Shown here: one piece after another, positions 43,462-53,472 of the stretch
Layout of the letters: each line of letters starts with the position of its first letter
How positions within the stretch are numbered: the first letter of the stretch is position 1
Notes under the pieces: model-generated
Seen by the model: only the letters and a program-made list of their open reading frames with translations
The model's database searches: none
What the model was told of the DNA's origin: nothing
Made by a program: the position numbers and the translations under genes
Source of the DNA: Halovibrio salipaludis
Lineage (GTDB): Bacteria > Pseudomonadota > Gammaproteobacteria > Pseudomonadales > Oleiphilaceae
Assembly: GCF_002286965.1 (NCBI RefSeq)
Contig: NZ_NSKD01000002.1
Coordinates: 372,001-436,000 of the forward strand
Direction: 5' to 3'
Length of the DNA stretch: 64,000 nt

Positions 43462-44343
43462 CTAGTTTTTCTGCGCAAAAAGTTCGTCGAGCTTGGCCTC
43501 GAATTCGTGATAGTCGAGGAAGTCATAGAGCTCGTCACGGGTCTGCATCTGGTCCACAACGGCCTTCTGGTCGCCGTCGTTGAGAATGTGCTGGTACACG
43601 TTGAGCGCGGCCTGGTTCATGGCCCGGAAGGCGCTGAGCGGGTACAGCACCATGCCTACGCCCACATCCGCCAGTTCCTGCCGATTGAACAGCGGCGTCT
43701 TGCCGAACTCGGTGATGTTGGCCAGAACAGGCACATCCAGCTCCTCGACAAAGGCCCGGTAGTCCTCAAGATCCGCCACCGCTTCCGCGAAGATGGCATC
43801 CGCTCCGGCCTCCACGCAGGCCTGGGCGCGGTCAATCGCGGCATCGCGACCTTCCTGGGCGAACGCGTCAGTACGGGCGATGATGAAGAAATCCGGATCC
43901 TGCCGGGCATCGGCCGCAGCCTTTACCCGGTCAACCATCTCGTCCTTTGAGACGATCTCCTTGTTCGGCCGGTGACCGCAGCGCTTCTGGGCCACCTGAT
44001 CCTCAATGTGCACAGCGGCCACCCCGGCGCGCTCCATCTCGCGGATGGTGCGGGCGATGTTGAGTGCCCCGCCCCAGCCCGTGTCGATATCCACAAGCAG
44101 CGGGATGTTCGATGCGGCCGTGATGCGGCGTGCATCCTCGACCACGTCGTTCATGGTGGTCATGCCCAGATCCGGCAGGCCGAAGGAGGCGTTGGCGACG
44201 CCACCGCCGGAAAGATAGATGGCCCTGTGGCCGCTCTTCTCGGCCATGATGGCGGTGTAGGCATTGATGGTGCCGACGATCTGCAGCGGCTGGTCGGTCA
44301 GCGCATCGCGGAAACGCTTACCGGGGGAACGGGAATCTGTCAT
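43462..44343 (-). CDS. prpB: 2-methylisocitrate lyase
   Basis: A 293-residue member of the isocitrate lyase/PEP-mutase family that splits 2-methylisocitrate to pyruvate and succinate. [11 protein letters not shown] supplies the metal-binding Asp residues and [15 protein letters not shown] carries the active-site Cys. First gene of prpBCD. No GntR-type or PrpR regulator is visible in the window, and the 78 bases upstream (to murB) contain no clear sigma-54 site. Confidence 0.96.
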   Translation of the reverse strand: MTDSRSPGKRFRDALTDQPLQIVGTINAYTAIMAEKSGHRAIYLSGGGVANASFGLPDLGMTTMNDVVEDARRITAASNIPLLVDIDTGWGGALNIARTIREMERAGVAAVHIEDQVAQKRCGHRPNKEIVSKDEMVDRVKAAADARQDPDFFIIARTDAFAQEGRDAAIDRAQACVEAGADAIFAEAVADLEDYRAFVEELDVPVLANITEFGKTPLFNRQELADVGVGMVLYPLSAFRAMNQAALNVYQHILNDGDQKAVVDQMQTRDELYDFLDYHEFEAKLDELFAQKN

Positions 44344-44421
44344 GAGAGCACCTGTCGTGTCGGATCTCTGTAAATGGGGCTGTCAGCACGGAATACTCGT
44401 GACTCAGCGCACAACTGTCAA

Positions 44422-45459
44422 TCACCCTGCGTTGCCGATCAGCCTTGGCTCAATTTCCAGCGCCACGCCAAAACGCGCCCGCACGTCCTCCCGGATGCGC
44501 TCGGCCAGCGCCAGCAGTTCCGCCCCGGACCCATTGCCATGATGGATCAGGACCAGAGCCTGTTTCGAATGCACCCCGACGTGCGCCTCCCGGTGCCCTT
44601 TCCAGCCGCACTGCTCAATCAGCCATCCGGCCGCCAGTTTGACCCCGGCGGGATCCGGATGGGCCACCAGTTCCGGAAACCGCTGCTTCAACGCATCACC
44701 TGTGGCCTGATCCACCACCGGGTTCTTGAAGAAACTGCCGGCATTGGGCAGTACAGCAGGATCCGGTAGTTTCGCCAGGCGGATGCGACTGACAAGGTCG
44801 GCGATGGCCTCCGGCGTCAGCTCCTGCTGCGGGTCGTCATAATCCGCAACTTCCCGCGCAAGCTCGCCGTAATCCAACCGGAACGCCGCCGAGCGCGACA
44901 GGCGCACCCGTACGCGCACAATGATGAAGCGCTCGGGGTCCCGCTTGAACAGGCTGTCCCGGTAGCCGAACTCGCACGCTTCCGGTCCCAGGGTCCGGAA
45001 GCGCCCTTCCCGCCGGTCCCAGGCGTCGAGGCTTTCGAACACATCGCTCAGTTCCCGGCCATAGGCCCCGATGTTCTGGATGGGCGCCGCTCCCACGGTT
45101 CCCGGTATCAGGGCCAGGTTCTCAAGCCCACGATACCCTATGGCGGCGGCGTAACGGACCACCGAATCCCAGTTCTCACCGGCCCCCAGACTCAGGATGG
45201 CCTGGTCATCATCAAGAACCTGCCACTGGCGTTCATGGATGGCCATGCCGAGCACCACGCCATTGATATCCGAGCGCAGCACCACGTTGCTGCCGCCGCC
45301 CAGGACCTGAACCGGCAGCCTCTGGGCGTCCGCCCACTCCAGCAGCTCCGGAAGAACCTCCGGGTCCACGATGTGGGCGAACCACTGGGCGTGACCCGGC
45401 AGCCGCAGGGTATTGCATGGCTGAAGGTCGACCCCCTGTTCAAGAACCCCCTGGTTCAT
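44422..45459 (-). CDS. murB: UDP-N-acetylenolpyruvoylglucosamine reductase
   Basis: A 345-residue flavoenzyme (long, E. coli-type MurB) that reduces enolpyruvyl-UDP-GlcNAc to UDP-MurNAc for peptidoglycan. FAD-binding segments are LGGGSNVVL and GLENLALIPGTVGAAPIQNIGAYG; SFFKNPVV carries the catalytic Ser. It overlaps the phosphatase gene by 4 bases and continues the operon kdsB-ptp-murB seen in Pseudomonas. Confidence 0.95.
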   Translation of the reverse strand: MNQGVLEQGVDLQPCNTLRLPGHAQWFAHIVDPEVLPELLEWADAQRLPVQVLGGGSNVVLRSDINGVVLGMAIHERQWQVLDDDQAILSLGAGENWDSVVRYAAAIGYRGLENLALIPGTVGAAPIQNIGAYGRELSDVFESLDAWDRREGRFRTLGPEACEFGYRDSLFKRDPERFIIVRVRVRLSRSAAFRLDYGELAREVADYDDPQQELTPEAIADLVSRIRLAKLPDPAVLPNAGSFFKNPVVDQATGDALKQRFPELVAHPDPAGVKLAAGWLIEQCGWKGHREAHVGVHSKQALVLIHHGNGSGAELLALAERIREDVRARFGVALEIEPRLIGNAG

Positions 45460-45941
45460 AGGCCATGCCGCGTACGCAACTCGGCAAGCAGACCCTCGCC
45501 CGCATCCGTGATCAGGTCCAGAACCCGCGCAAAGCCGGATTCCCCACCATAGTAAGGATCGGGGACCTCCTGGGTGTCCGCATGGCGGGCGTAGCTGAGA
45601 AACAGCTCCACCGACGCATCCGCATTGGGCGGCGCCATGGCACGCAGATCCCCGTGGTTGGCAAGGTCCATCGCCAGGATGTGGTCAAAGGTGTAGAAAT
45701 CCTCCAGCGAGACCTGGCGTGCCCGCTGGTCCGTCAGGTCAATGCCGCGCTGGCGGGCGGCGTCGGTGGCCCGGGGATCCGGGGATTTACCCACATGCCA
45801 GTGTCCTGTGCCTGCGGAATCGATCCGGATACGGTCCTGCAGCCCGGCCTCCTGCAGCTGCTTTGCAAACACGCCCTGGGCCGTGGGTGAGCGGCAGATA
45901 TTGCCGAGGCACACAAACAGAATGGAAACCGGTTGTGTCAT
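45456..45941 (-). CDS. Low-molecular-weight protein-tyrosine phosphatase
   Basis: A 161-residue phosphatase with the P-loop CLGNICRS (C11-x5-R17) and general-acid DPYYGG. In many gammaproteobacteria this gene sits between kdsB and murB; it is a relative of the Wzb partner of BY-kinases but here it is far from the EPS kinase and belongs to the conserved cluster. It starts 6 bases after kdsB. The target is unknown. Confidence 0.9.
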   Translation of the reverse strand: MTQPVSILFVCLGNICRSPTAQGVFAKQLQEAGLQDRIRIDSAGTGHWHVGKSPDPRATDAARQRGIDLTDQRARQVSLEDFYTFDHILAMDLANHGDLRAMAPPNADASVELFLSYARHADTQEVPDPYYGGESGFARVLDLITDAGEGLLAELRTRHGL

Positions 45942-45947
45942 AGTGCG

Positions 45948-46730
45948 TCACTCCTGATGGGGTGATGGGCCGGCAAGGCGTGCACGGACCCGTTCCAGGT
46001 CCGCTTCGGTATCCACCCCTGCCGGCGGGGTCTGTTCAGCAATGCCCACCTGGATCCGCGCGCCGTGCCAGAGCGCCCGCAGCTGCTCCAGGGATTCCGC
46101 GCGTTCCAGCGGCGCCGGCTGCCAGCCCACGAACTGGTGCAGCAGGCTGACCCGGTAGGCATAGAGGCCGATGTGGCGGTACCAGCCGGCTGTCTCCGGC
46201 ACCCGTTCCATGCGGCGCTGGTCCTCGAAGGTCTCCCGGTCCCAGGGAATGGGCGCTCGGGAGAAATAGAGCGCCCGCCCGGCTTCATCCATGACCACTT
46301 TCACGGCATTGGGATTGAAGAGTTCCTTCGGGTCCCTGATGGGCTCACAGAGGGTGGCGATAGCGGCATCCGGGGCGCCCTCGAGCAGCCCGGCCACCTG
46401 GTTGATCAGCCCGGCGGGCAGCAGCGGCTCATCCCCCTGGACATTGACGACGATCGCATCGTCCTCCAGTCCCAGTGTGGTGGCCACCTCCTGCAGGCGA
46501 TCCGTGCCCGAGGGATGATCATTCCGGGTCATGACGGCCTCGCCACCAAAGCCCCGGACCGCCTCACCAATGCGCTCGGAGTCGGTAGCAATGATCACCC
46601 TGCCCGCTCCGCTTTCCGCGGCCCGGTCCCAGACGTGCTGGATCATGGGCCGGCCACCGATGTCCGCCAGGGGCTTGCCCGGCAGGCGGCTGGAGGCGTA
46701 ACGGGCGGGGATGACGACAGTGAAGGCCAT
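45948..46730 (-). CDS. kdsB: CMP-KDO synthetase (3-deoxy-manno-octulosonate cytidylyltransferase)
   Basis: A 260-residue cytidylyltransferase that activates KDO for LPS inner core. The N-terminus [17 protein letters not shown] is the nucleotide-binding loop; [10 protein letters not shown] and the conserved RAPIPWDRE segment follow. Usual length. Eleven bases after the Trm112 gene and part of the LPS operon. Confidence 0.96.
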   Translation of the reverse strand: MAFTVVIPARYASSRLPGKPLADIGGRPMIQHVWDRAAESGAGRVIIATDSERIGEAVRGFGGEAVMTRNDHPSGTDRLQEVATTLGLEDDAIVVNVQGDEPLLPAGLINQVAGLLEGAPDAAIATLCEPIRDPKELFNPNAVKVVMDEAGRALYFSRAPIPWDRETFEDQRRMERVPETAGWYRHIGLYAYRVSLLHQFVGWQPAPLERAESLEQLRALWHGARIQVGIAEQTPPAGVDTEADLERVRARLAGPSPHQE

Positions 46731-46741
46731 GGGGGATCCGC

Positions 46742-46933
46742 TCAGCGTACCGGCGTAAGCCGTTCGTCAGTGGTCAGGGTGCGGGCTTCCTCGGGCAGCA
46801 TTACGGGGATGCCCTCACGGATGGGGAACGCCATGGCATCATTGCGGCAGATGAGTTCCTGCGCCTCGGCGTCGTAGATGAGCTTGCCGTGGCACACAGG
46901 GCAGGCAAGAAGTGCGATCTGGCGTTTATCCAT
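46742..46933 (-). CDS. Trm112-family small zinc-ribbon-like protein
   Basis: A 63-residue protein starting at [18 protein letters not shown], with a CPVC pair and a single later Cys in [20 protein letters not shown]; the usual four-Cys set is incomplete. In bacteria it lies between lpxK and kdsB and its job is not well established. A 9-residue longer frame is possible. The start overlaps the end of lpxK by 8 bases. Confidence 0.88.
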   Translation of the reverse strand: MDKRQIALLACPVCHGKLIYDAEAQELICRNDAMAFPIREGIPVMLPEEARTLTTDERLTPVR

Positions 46934-47951
46934 GGGTTCTGTCCTTCCCCGGCTGTTCAAGCTGTTGATCCAGTTCGGCCACCAGTGCGGCGTCCGGCCT
47001 GGCGATCACGTCCAGGACCCAGACATCGTCACCGGCGATTGCGCGGCATTTTACGCCATCCTTGGCGGTCATCACGACCGGTCCATGTGGAAAGTCCAGG
47101 TCATCCGCGCGGAAACGATGGTGGTCGTCGAACGGATGGGGAATGACCCGGGCACCGAGGCCGTTAAGCGTATCAAAGAAACGCGCGGGGTTCCCTATCC
47201 CGGCGACCGCGTTCACGACGCGCCCGCTGAGCCATTCCAGGTCCCGGGTCTCACCGCTGTTCAGGTTGCGCAGCACTGTTGGCACCAGGGTCACTGCGTA
47301 GCACTGCTTAGCGCCCGGCAACCCGCCCCGGAACGTAGCGTGCTCCGGTTGGCCCGTGGTCAGGCAGAAATCCACCGACCGTACCCGTTCCAGCGGTTCA
47401 CGCAGCGGGCCCACCGGCATCAGTGCCCCGTTGCCGATACCCCGGGCGCCATCGAAAATGCAGAACTCCAGGGTCCTCGCCAGGGCGTAGTGCTGCAGGC
47501 CGTCATCACAGACCAGCACATCCCCCAGCTTTTCATGTTCCGCATACGCTGCGGAGCGGGCGCGTCTGGGATCCACGAGAACCAGGACACCGGTCTGCTG
47601 TGCCAGCATCACCGGCTCATCACCACAGGCCGCGGGGTCCGAGTCGGGGCCCACGGCACAGGGATAGTGATCCGGCCTGGCGCCATAGCCCCGGCTGAGG
47701 ATGACCGGGCGCCACCCCTGCGCTTTCAGATGGCTTACCAGCCAGGCCGTGAAGGGGGATTTGCCGGTACCGCCAACCGTGATGTTGCCGACAACCAGTA
47801 CCGGTAACGGGGAATGATGGACAGGGCGCCGCCCATTCCGGTAAGCCCTGCGGCGCCGGTTCACCAGCCAGCCGTAAAGCCACGCCAGCGGTGCAAGCCA
47901 TCCCAGGGGGCGTCTATCCGTATACCAGAGGCGTTCCAGCGTATCCCCCAT
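46926..47951 (-). CDS. lpxK: Tetraacyldisaccharide 4'-kinase
   Basis: A 341-residue lipid A kinase that adds the 4'-phosphate to the disaccharide precursor. An N-terminal membrane-associated helix is followed by the P-loop [14 protein letters not shown] (about residues 54-67), and [11 protein letters not shown] supplies conserved catalytic acids. It is 17 bases after msbA. Essential step of lipid A synthesis. Confidence 0.95.
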   Translation of the reverse strand: MGDTLERLWYTDRRPLGWLAPLAWLYGWLVNRRRRAYRNGRRPVHHSPLPVLVVGNITVGGTGKSPFTAWLVSHLKAQGWRPVILSRGYGARPDHYPCAVGPDSDPAACGDEPVMLAQQTGVLVLVDPRRARSAAYAEHEKLGDVLVCDDGLQHYALARTLEFCIFDGARGIGNGALMPVGPLREPLERVRSVDFCLTTGQPEHATFRGGLPGAKQCYAVTLVPTVLRNLNSGETRDLEWLSGRVVNAVAGIGNPARFFDTLNGLGARVIPHPFDDHHRFRADDLDFPHGPVVMTAKDGVKCRAIAGDDVWVLDVIARPDAALVAELDQQLEQPGKDRTHG

Positions 47952-47968
47952 AGTCCGCGGCCCTGTGC

Positions 47969-49729
47969 TCAGGCGTCGTCTGAGAACTGGAGGCGGTGCA
48001 GCGCCGCGTAGGCCCCGTCATGCTCAATCAGCTCGCGGTGGCTGCCGATCTCCACTAGACGCCCACCGTCCATGACCGCGATCCGATCCGCGGATTCGAT
48101 GGTCGAAAGACGATGGGCAATCACCAGCGTGGTCCGCCCGGCCATGACCTCTTCCAGCGCCTCCTGGATATGACGCTCGGACTCGGTATCCAGCGCGGAG
48201 GTGGCCTCGTCCAGGATCAGGATCGGGGCATCCTTGATCAGGGCCCGGGCGATCGCCAGGCGCTGGCGCTGACCACCGGACAGCAGGACACCATTATCCC
48301 CGACCATGGTGTCAAAACCCTGGGGCAGATCCTCGATGAACGACAGCGCATGGGCCTTGCGTGCCGCCTCCCGCACGACATCCCGGCTGGCGCCGCTCAT
48401 CTCACCATAGGCAATGTTATTGGCCACGGTATCGTTGAACAGGACCACGCTCTGGGTCACCAGCGCGATCTGGCGCCGCAGTGCTTCGAGTTTGAAGTCC
48501 CTTACGGAGACATCGTCGATCCGGATATCCCCATCCGTCAGCTCGTAGAACCGCGGGATCAGGCTCACCAGGGTGGACTTGCCGCTGCCCGAGCGGCCCA
48601 CCAGCGCCAGGGTCTCCCCCGCCGCCACGTTCAGGTTGATCCCCTTGAGCACGTATTCGTACTGCTCCTGGTAATGGAACCACAGATCCTGGAAATCGAT
48701 GCGGCCATCCACGCGGCCCGGATCCCGGGTCCCGGTGTCCTCTTCCTCGGGGTAGTCGATGCTTTCGAAAATACTCTGGGACGCCGCGATCCCCTTCTGG
48801 ATCTTGGCGTGGACCGACGTCAGCTGGCGCACCGGCTTGGCCATGGTGGAGGCGGCGGTAATGAAGGCAACGAACTGGCCGGTGGTCATGGTGTCCTGAA
48901 ATTCCGGCGACAGCGCCACCCAGATCAGGGCACCGATCGCCAGTGACACCAGCACCTGGACCACGGGCGTACTGATGGCCTGGGTTTTGGCCATCTTCAG
49001 GCTCTGGCGCAGGTTATCCCAGCTGACCTTGCGGAAGCGGCTGGACTCCCTCTCCGCGCCGCCGAAGGTGCGCACCACCCGGTAACCGGTGATCGCTTCC
49101 GAAGAAACATGGGTCACGTCCCCCATGGAATACTGGATCCGGCGGCTGATGGTCCGGAAACGCCGGCTCACATAGCTGATGATCCAACCGATCAACGGCC
49201 CCACCGCCAGGAACAGCAGCGTCAGTTTCCAGTTGGTGTAGAACATGAACCCGAGCAGGCCCACGACGGTCAGCCCCTCGCGCAGGATGATGGTCACGGC
49301 CTCGGTGGCGGCGTCCGTCACCTGCTCAATGTTGAAGGTGATCTTGGAGACCAGGTGCCCGGAGGATGTCTGGTCATAGAACCGTGAGGGGACCCGCATA
49401 AGGTGGTCGAACACCTGCACGCGCATCACATTGACGATGTTCCGCCCGACATAGTTCATGTAGTACTTGCTGAGGAAGAAACCAACGCCCCGGATCGTGA
49501 ACACACCGATGATCAGCAGCGGCAGGAAGCGCCGGTTCTCCGGCGTCGGGTTCTGCAGCGCCTCGATCACGAACTCCATGGACCAGGCCATGGCCGTGGA
49601 GGCGCCGGCGTAAATGGCATTCCCCAGGGTCGCGACGGCAAACGCCACCCAGAACGGAATCGCGTACCGCAGGAGTCGTTTATAGACCTGCCAGTTGGTC
49701 AGGTCTGAGATTTCGGAGTCATTCGCCAT
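47969..49729 (-). CDS. msbA: Lipid A/LPS-core flippase ATPase MsbA
   Basis: A 586-residue half-transporter: an N-terminal six-helix domain (about 20-320), then an ABC ATPase with Walker A GRSGSGKS, signature LSGGQRQR, Walker B ILILDEATSALD, and switch His AHRL. It flips lipid A-core across the inner membrane. It is inserted between exbD and lpxK, where Pseudomonas has no msbA. The start overlaps the end of exbD by 11 bases. Confidence 0.95.
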   Translation of the reverse strand: MANDSEISDLTNWQVYKRLLRYAIPFWVAFAVATLGNAIYAGASTAMAWSMEFVIEALQNPTPENRRFLPLLIIGVFTIRGVGFFLSKYYMNYVGRNIVNVMRVQVFDHLMRVPSRFYDQTSSGHLVSKITFNIEQVTDAATEAVTIILREGLTVVGLLGFMFYTNWKLTLLFLAVGPLIGWIISYVSRRFRTISRRIQYSMGDVTHVSSEAITGYRVVRTFGGAERESSRFRKVSWDNLRQSLKMAKTQAISTPVVQVLVSLAIGALIWVALSPEFQDTMTTGQFVAFITAASTMAKPVRQLTSVHAKIQKGIAASQSIFESIDYPEEEDTGTRDPGRVDGRIDFQDLWFHYQEQYEYVLKGINLNVAAGETLALVGRSGSGKSTLVSLIPRFYELTDGDIRIDDVSVRDFKLEALRRQIALVTQSVVLFNDTVANNIAYGEMSGASRDVVREAARKAHALSFIEDLPQGFDTMVGDNGVLLSGGQRQRLAIARALIKDAPILILDEATSALDTESERHIQEALEEVMAGRTTLVIAHRLSTIESADRIAVMDGGRLVEIGSHRELIEHDGAYAALHRLQFSDDA

Positions 49730-50147
49730 TGGCGTCGGGGCTGTTCTGGGTGCTGATGCTCAGGCCGGTGAACCCGAGACTGCCGGCCACGTCCATGGCG
49801 CGTACGACCAGCTCGTGGCGGGCATCGGCATCGGCGGTGATGATGAACGGAAGCTCGGTATTACCGTCGGCCACACTCTGGATGCGTTCATTCAGAGCCT
49901 GGCGTTCAACGCCCTCAAGGCGTTCGCCGTTGATGGAGTAGACACCATCGGCACTGATCTCCACTTCAATGCGCTTGTTTTCCTGCTCCGCCTCGGTTCC
50001 CTCGGCCTCGGGCAGGTCGATCTGGAGCTCAGTCTCACGCGTGAAGGTGGTTGAGACCATGAAGAAGATCAGCAGCAGGAACACCACGTCGATCAGTGGC
50101 GTGAGGTTAACCGAAACCTCCTGTTGCGACTGACGCCGGAACTTCAC
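49719..50147 (-). CDS. exbD: ExbD/TolR-family energy transducer component
   Basis: A 142-residue protein: an N-terminal stop-transfer helix with the key membrane Asp (LTPLIDVVFLLLIFFMV, about 16-32), then a periplasmic domain. With ExbB it uses the proton gradient to drive a TonB- or Tol-like system. No tonB or tolA is adjacent. It overlaps exbB by 4 bases and msbA by 11. Confidence 0.92.
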   Translation of the reverse strand: MKFRRQSQQEVSVNLTPLIDVVFLLLIFFMVSTTFTRETELQIDLPEAEGTEAEQENKRIEVEISADGVYSINGERLEGVERQALNERIQSVADGNTELPFIITADADARHELVVRAMDVAGSLGFTGLSISTQNSPDANGE

Positions 50148-50779
50148 TGCTCACCGCCCTCGTCGACAATGATGTCACGGTCACCGTGCACCACCTCCAC
50201 CAGCTTGATCGCCTCCTGTTCCATGTTGACGACCATCTCGTCCACGCGGCGGATGAAGAAACGGTGGAAGATCAGCGCCGGGATGGCCACGGTCAGACCC
50301 GCCGCCGTGGTGATCAGGGCCTCGGAAATGCCGCCGGCCAGAACGCCGGGGTCGCCCACGCCGGCCAGCTGGATCTGGGAGAACACCTTGATCATACCGA
50401 TGACCGTACCCAGTAGACCCAGCAGGGGCGTGATGACCGCGATCGTCCCCAGCGGGTTGAGGAAGCGCTCAAGCTCGTGCACCACCTGGGAGGCCTCGTG
50501 CTCGATGCTCTCCTTCATGATGTCGCGGCCATGCTTGGCGTTGCTCAGCCCGGCCGCCATGATCCGGCCGATGGGCGAGGATTCCTGGATCGCCTTGAGC
50601 CGGCGCGAGTTCAGTTCCTTTTTCTTGATCAGCCGCCAGAGCTCATTGGTGGTCGCCGCCGGCGCCACACGGCTGATCCGAAGCGCATAGAACCGCTCAA
50701 TGATGATGGCCAGCGCCAGGATGGAACAGATCAGCAGCGGAATCATGATGAATCCGCCGGGCCTCAGAAGCTCGAGCAC
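50144..50779 (-). CDS. exbB: ExbB/TolQ/MotA-family proton channel protein
   Basis: A 211-residue inner-membrane protein with three helices; the C-terminal GTIAVITPLLGLLGTVIGMI and LITTAAGLTVAIPALIFH are the family core. Partner of ExbD next to it. It lies between comEC and exbD, as in Pseudomonas. Which TonB or Tol system it powers is unknown. Confidence 0.93.
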   Translation of the reverse strand: MLELLRPGGFIMIPLLICSILALAIIIERFYALRISRVAPAATTNELWRLIKKKELNSRRLKAIQESSPIGRIMAAGLSNAKHGRDIMKESIEHEASQVVHELERFLNPLGTIAVITPLLGLLGTVIGMIKVFSQIQLAGVGDPGVLAGGISEALITTAAGLTVAIPALIFHRFFIRRVDEMVVNMEQEAIKLVEVVHGDRDIIVDEGGEQ

Positions 50780-50815
50780 ACGCCTTCTCCATGCTGTTGA
50801 ACAAGCGCCGACACT

Positions 50816-52903
50816 TTAGCACAGGCGCACCTTCTGGCCACAATCCCGCGCGGGTTCCACGCGCCACCCGCCCTCTTCCGGCAGCAATCCCAGTTCCCCG
50901 GTGCGCGGTGTGAACAGCACCCGCGTCGCCGCCTTCCCATATCGCTCAAGGGCCGGCGCCCCGGCCTCTCCCTGATACCAATCGGGCGGTGCCAGCACCG
51001 AAACCGACGGCGACAGCGCCTCGATGAAGCCAAGCTGTGAGGACCGCCCCGTGCCACCCCTGGGTGCCACCAGCAGGTCAACCTCTTGGGCCCTGCTGAG
51101 TCCCCCAAGAATACGCCTTTCCCCACGACGGTCCACCGGCCCGGCAAGCAACGCCGTGCGTTCTCCGCTGCGCAGCAGCAGGCTGCACTGTCCACCCGCA
51201 GCCAACCCACTCAGGGTGACACGCCCCCTGCCCGTGTGTTGCTCCAGCGTGCATTCGGGCGCCTCAATAACACGCCGGACATCCGGGAGCCTCGGGGAGG
51301 CCCAGTGGCGCTGCGGATCCATGCCCGGATCCCCCAGAACCAGTTGATCGATCACGCTGACTCCCAGAGTATCCAGCCAGGCGCCAATGCGGTCACGGGT
51401 CATCGCCCGGGTCCGCGAACCGGGCTCACGCCCATCAAACAGCACCGTGCGCGACCCATCCCGGATCAGGACCACCGGACCGCCCACGCCATCCGCAACC
51501 CTAAGCTCATGATGAGCGTACCCGGAGGCTGCCGGCTCCGAATGCTCAGCTAGGGGAACCAGGCCCAGAACAGCGACCGCCAGCAGGCGGTAGGGCCAGC
51601 CCACCGGCAACATCGAACACAGGACAATACCGGCACCTACCAATGCGGTGCCGGAAGCGGGCACGGGCAGTTCGAAGGCCCACTGCTGGGCCCAGCCCAG
51701 GAATGACCACAGCACGGTGACCGCCATATCCACCCCCGGAACGACCCAGCTGGCAGACGCCGGATGGAGCAGCAACAAGGGGGCGGCGACCAGAATCACC
51801 GGCATCACCACCACGGAAAGCCAGGGAATGGCAGCCAGGTTCACGGCAAAGGCAATGCCGGACGGCGCCATTCCGTGCCACAGCAGGAGCGGTGCGAGCC
51901 CGGCCACCACGGCGAACTGGGCAAGCACCAGTCCCCTCATGGCGCCAGGTGACCGGAAGCGGGCGCCCAGGCCCAGTATGAGGCAGGCCACGGCGCCGAA
52001 GGACAGCCAGAAACCCGGTCCCCACAGGGCCCGCGGCTCCAGCATCACCACCACCATCAGCGCCATCAGCCAGCCGTCCCAGAGCCGCCACTGGCGCCCG
52101 GAAGCCAGCATCCAGCCCGCCACTGCCACCATCACCAACGCGCGCTGGGTCGGCACCGTCAGTCCGGCGAGCAGCGCGTAGCCGGTCGTCACCAACCCCA
52201 CGAGCGCAAACGCAGCGAACCGCCCTGCGGCAGGTCGTCGATGATTCATCCGGGTGATGGGCACCCCCAGACCCGCGCCAGCAATGGCGGCCACCAGCCC
52301 CACGTGCAGGCCGGAAATGGCCACCAGGTGTTGGGTCCCCGTGGCATCGAGGCGGGCCCAGTGCTCTTCCCTGAGGCCCGCGCGGCTGCCGAAGAGCAGT
52401 GCCTCCACCAACTCCGGGTTACGCAGGCGCTCCCCGTGACGATTGAGGCGGTGGATCAGCGCAATGCGGGCTGAATGGTAGTGGCAGGCGAGGTCACAGA
52501 ATTCCGGGGCCGGTTCCATGCTGCGGACCCTGGCAACGGCGCCAATGCGCTCGCGCCAGAGCCACTGTTCAAATCCGCCACCACCGGCGTTGAGCGGGGC
52601 GCGCGGCGGATCCAGGCGAGCCTCAAGCACCACGCCGCCACTGATCCGATGGCGGGAATCCTCACCGTCCAGCGTGGCTCTGATCCGGGCAGGCAGCTGT
52701 CTATCTCCACCGTCGGTACAGACCACAAAAGCCAGGTTACCGCCGCTGGTAGGGCGGGCCGGTTCACAGACATAGCCCTTAACGGTAACCGGCTCCGTCC
52801 ATGCCTTTAGCTCGGCGGGTGGCTGTACCCCCGGCCATTCCAGTAGGATAAGCACCACTGTCAGCGCCAGCATCCCTGCGCGCATAACACCCTTCCCTGT
52901 CAT
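50816..52903 (-). CDS. comEC: ComEC/Rec2 DNA-uptake channel with a degenerate C-terminal domain
   Basis: About 695 residues from ATG at 52903 (a GTG at 52936 would begin 3 bases from the divergent gene and lacks a ribosome site). Order: short membrane segment, DUF4131-like N-terminal domain (40-150), Competence domain with LDATGTQHLVAISGLHVGLV (about 185-205) and many helices, then a C-terminal metallo-beta-lactamase-like domain. The canonical SHxDxDH metal motif is replaced by LGDPGMDPQR (about 51308-51337), and the HHGS motif by APRGGTG. Single-stranded DNA transport may persist, but nuclease activity should be lost. It is 37 bases before exbB. Confidence 0.88.
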   Translation of the reverse strand: MTGKGVMRAGMLALTVVLILLEWPGVQPPAELKAWTEPVTVKGYVCEPARPTSGGNLAFVVCTDGGDRQLPARIRATLDGEDSRHRISGGVVLEARLDPPRAPLNAGGGGFEQWLWRERIGAVARVRSMEPAPEFCDLACHYHSARIALIHRLNRHGERLRNPELVEALLFGSRAGLREEHWARLDATGTQHLVAISGLHVGLVAAIAGAGLGVPITRMNHRRPAAGRFAAFALVGLVTTGYALLAGLTVPTQRALVMVAVAGWMLASGRQWRLWDGWLMALMVVVMLEPRALWGPGFWLSFGAVACLILGLGARFRSPGAMRGLVLAQFAVVAGLAPLLLWHGMAPSGIAFAVNLAAIPWLSVVVMPVILVAAPLLLLHPASASWVVPGVDMAVTVLWSFLGWAQQWAFELPVPASGTALVGAGIVLCSMLPVGWPYRLLAVAVLGLVPLAEHSEPAASGYAHHELRVADGVGGPVVLIRDGSRTVLFDGREPGSRTRAMTRDRIGAWLDTLGVSVIDQLVLGDPGMDPQRHWASPRLPDVRRVIEAPECTLEQHTGRGRVTLSGLAAGGQCSLLLRSGERTALLAGPVDRRGERRILGGLSRAQEVDLLVAPRGGTGRSSQLGFIEALSPSVSVLAPPDWYQGEAGAPALERYGKAATRVLFTPRTGELGLLPEEGGWRVEPARDCGQKVRLC

Positions 52904-52938
52904 ACCGTGTTTTCGTTCGGATGAGGTGAGCTTCACTC

Positions 52939-53472
52939 ATGGACAGACGTTTCTTCAAGCGCCTCATCCCTCACCCGGATCAGCTCCGCCGGTTCCGTGC
53001 CCTGAAGCTGCTCGGCAACGTCCTGCACGAACCCAACCTGTGGCACATCAACCGCCACTCGGTGTCCAGGGCCATCCTGCTCGGCGTGTTCTGGTGCATG
53101 GTGCCCATGCCGTTCCAGAGTCTGCCGGCCGCCATGACGGCCATCTGGTTCAATGCCAACCTGCCACTGACCCTGATTACCCTCTGGATCAGCAACCCAC
53201 TGACCATGGGGCCACTGCTCTACGCCGGTTACGCCGTCGGTGTGCTGGTGCTCGGGCGACCCGGGGAGGCCGAGCAGTTCCAGCTCAGCTGGGAGTGGAT
53301 CAGCAGCCGCCTGATCGAGGTGGGTGTGCCGCTGTACATCGGGTCCCTGATCCTGGGCGTGGTCTTTTCCCTGAGCGCCTATTTTGCCATCCAGCAGTTA
53401 TGGCGGCGGCGCGTGCGCCAGCGCTGGCATCAGCGCCAGCACGAACGCCGCCTCAGGAATGGGCCTCACTGA
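52939..53472 (+). CDS. DUF2062 membrane protein
   Basis: A 177-residue protein with two or three hydrophobic segments (AILLGVFWCMVPMPFQS, LITLWISNPLTMGPLLYAGYAVGVLVLG, VGVPLYIGSLILGVVFSLSAYF) and basic tails. DUF2062 proteins are usually encoded between lolE and comEC; the function is not established. Convergent with lolD, overlapping by 20 bases. Confidence 0.9.
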   Translation: MDRRFFKRLIPHPDQLRRFRALKLLGNVLHEPNLWHINRHSVSRAILLGVFWCMVPMPFQSLPAAMTAIWFNANLPLTLITLWISNPLTMGPLLYAGYAVGVLVLGRPGEAEQFQLSWEWISSRLIEVGVPLYIGSLILGVVFSLSAYFAIQQLWRRRVRQRWHQRQHERRLRNGPH

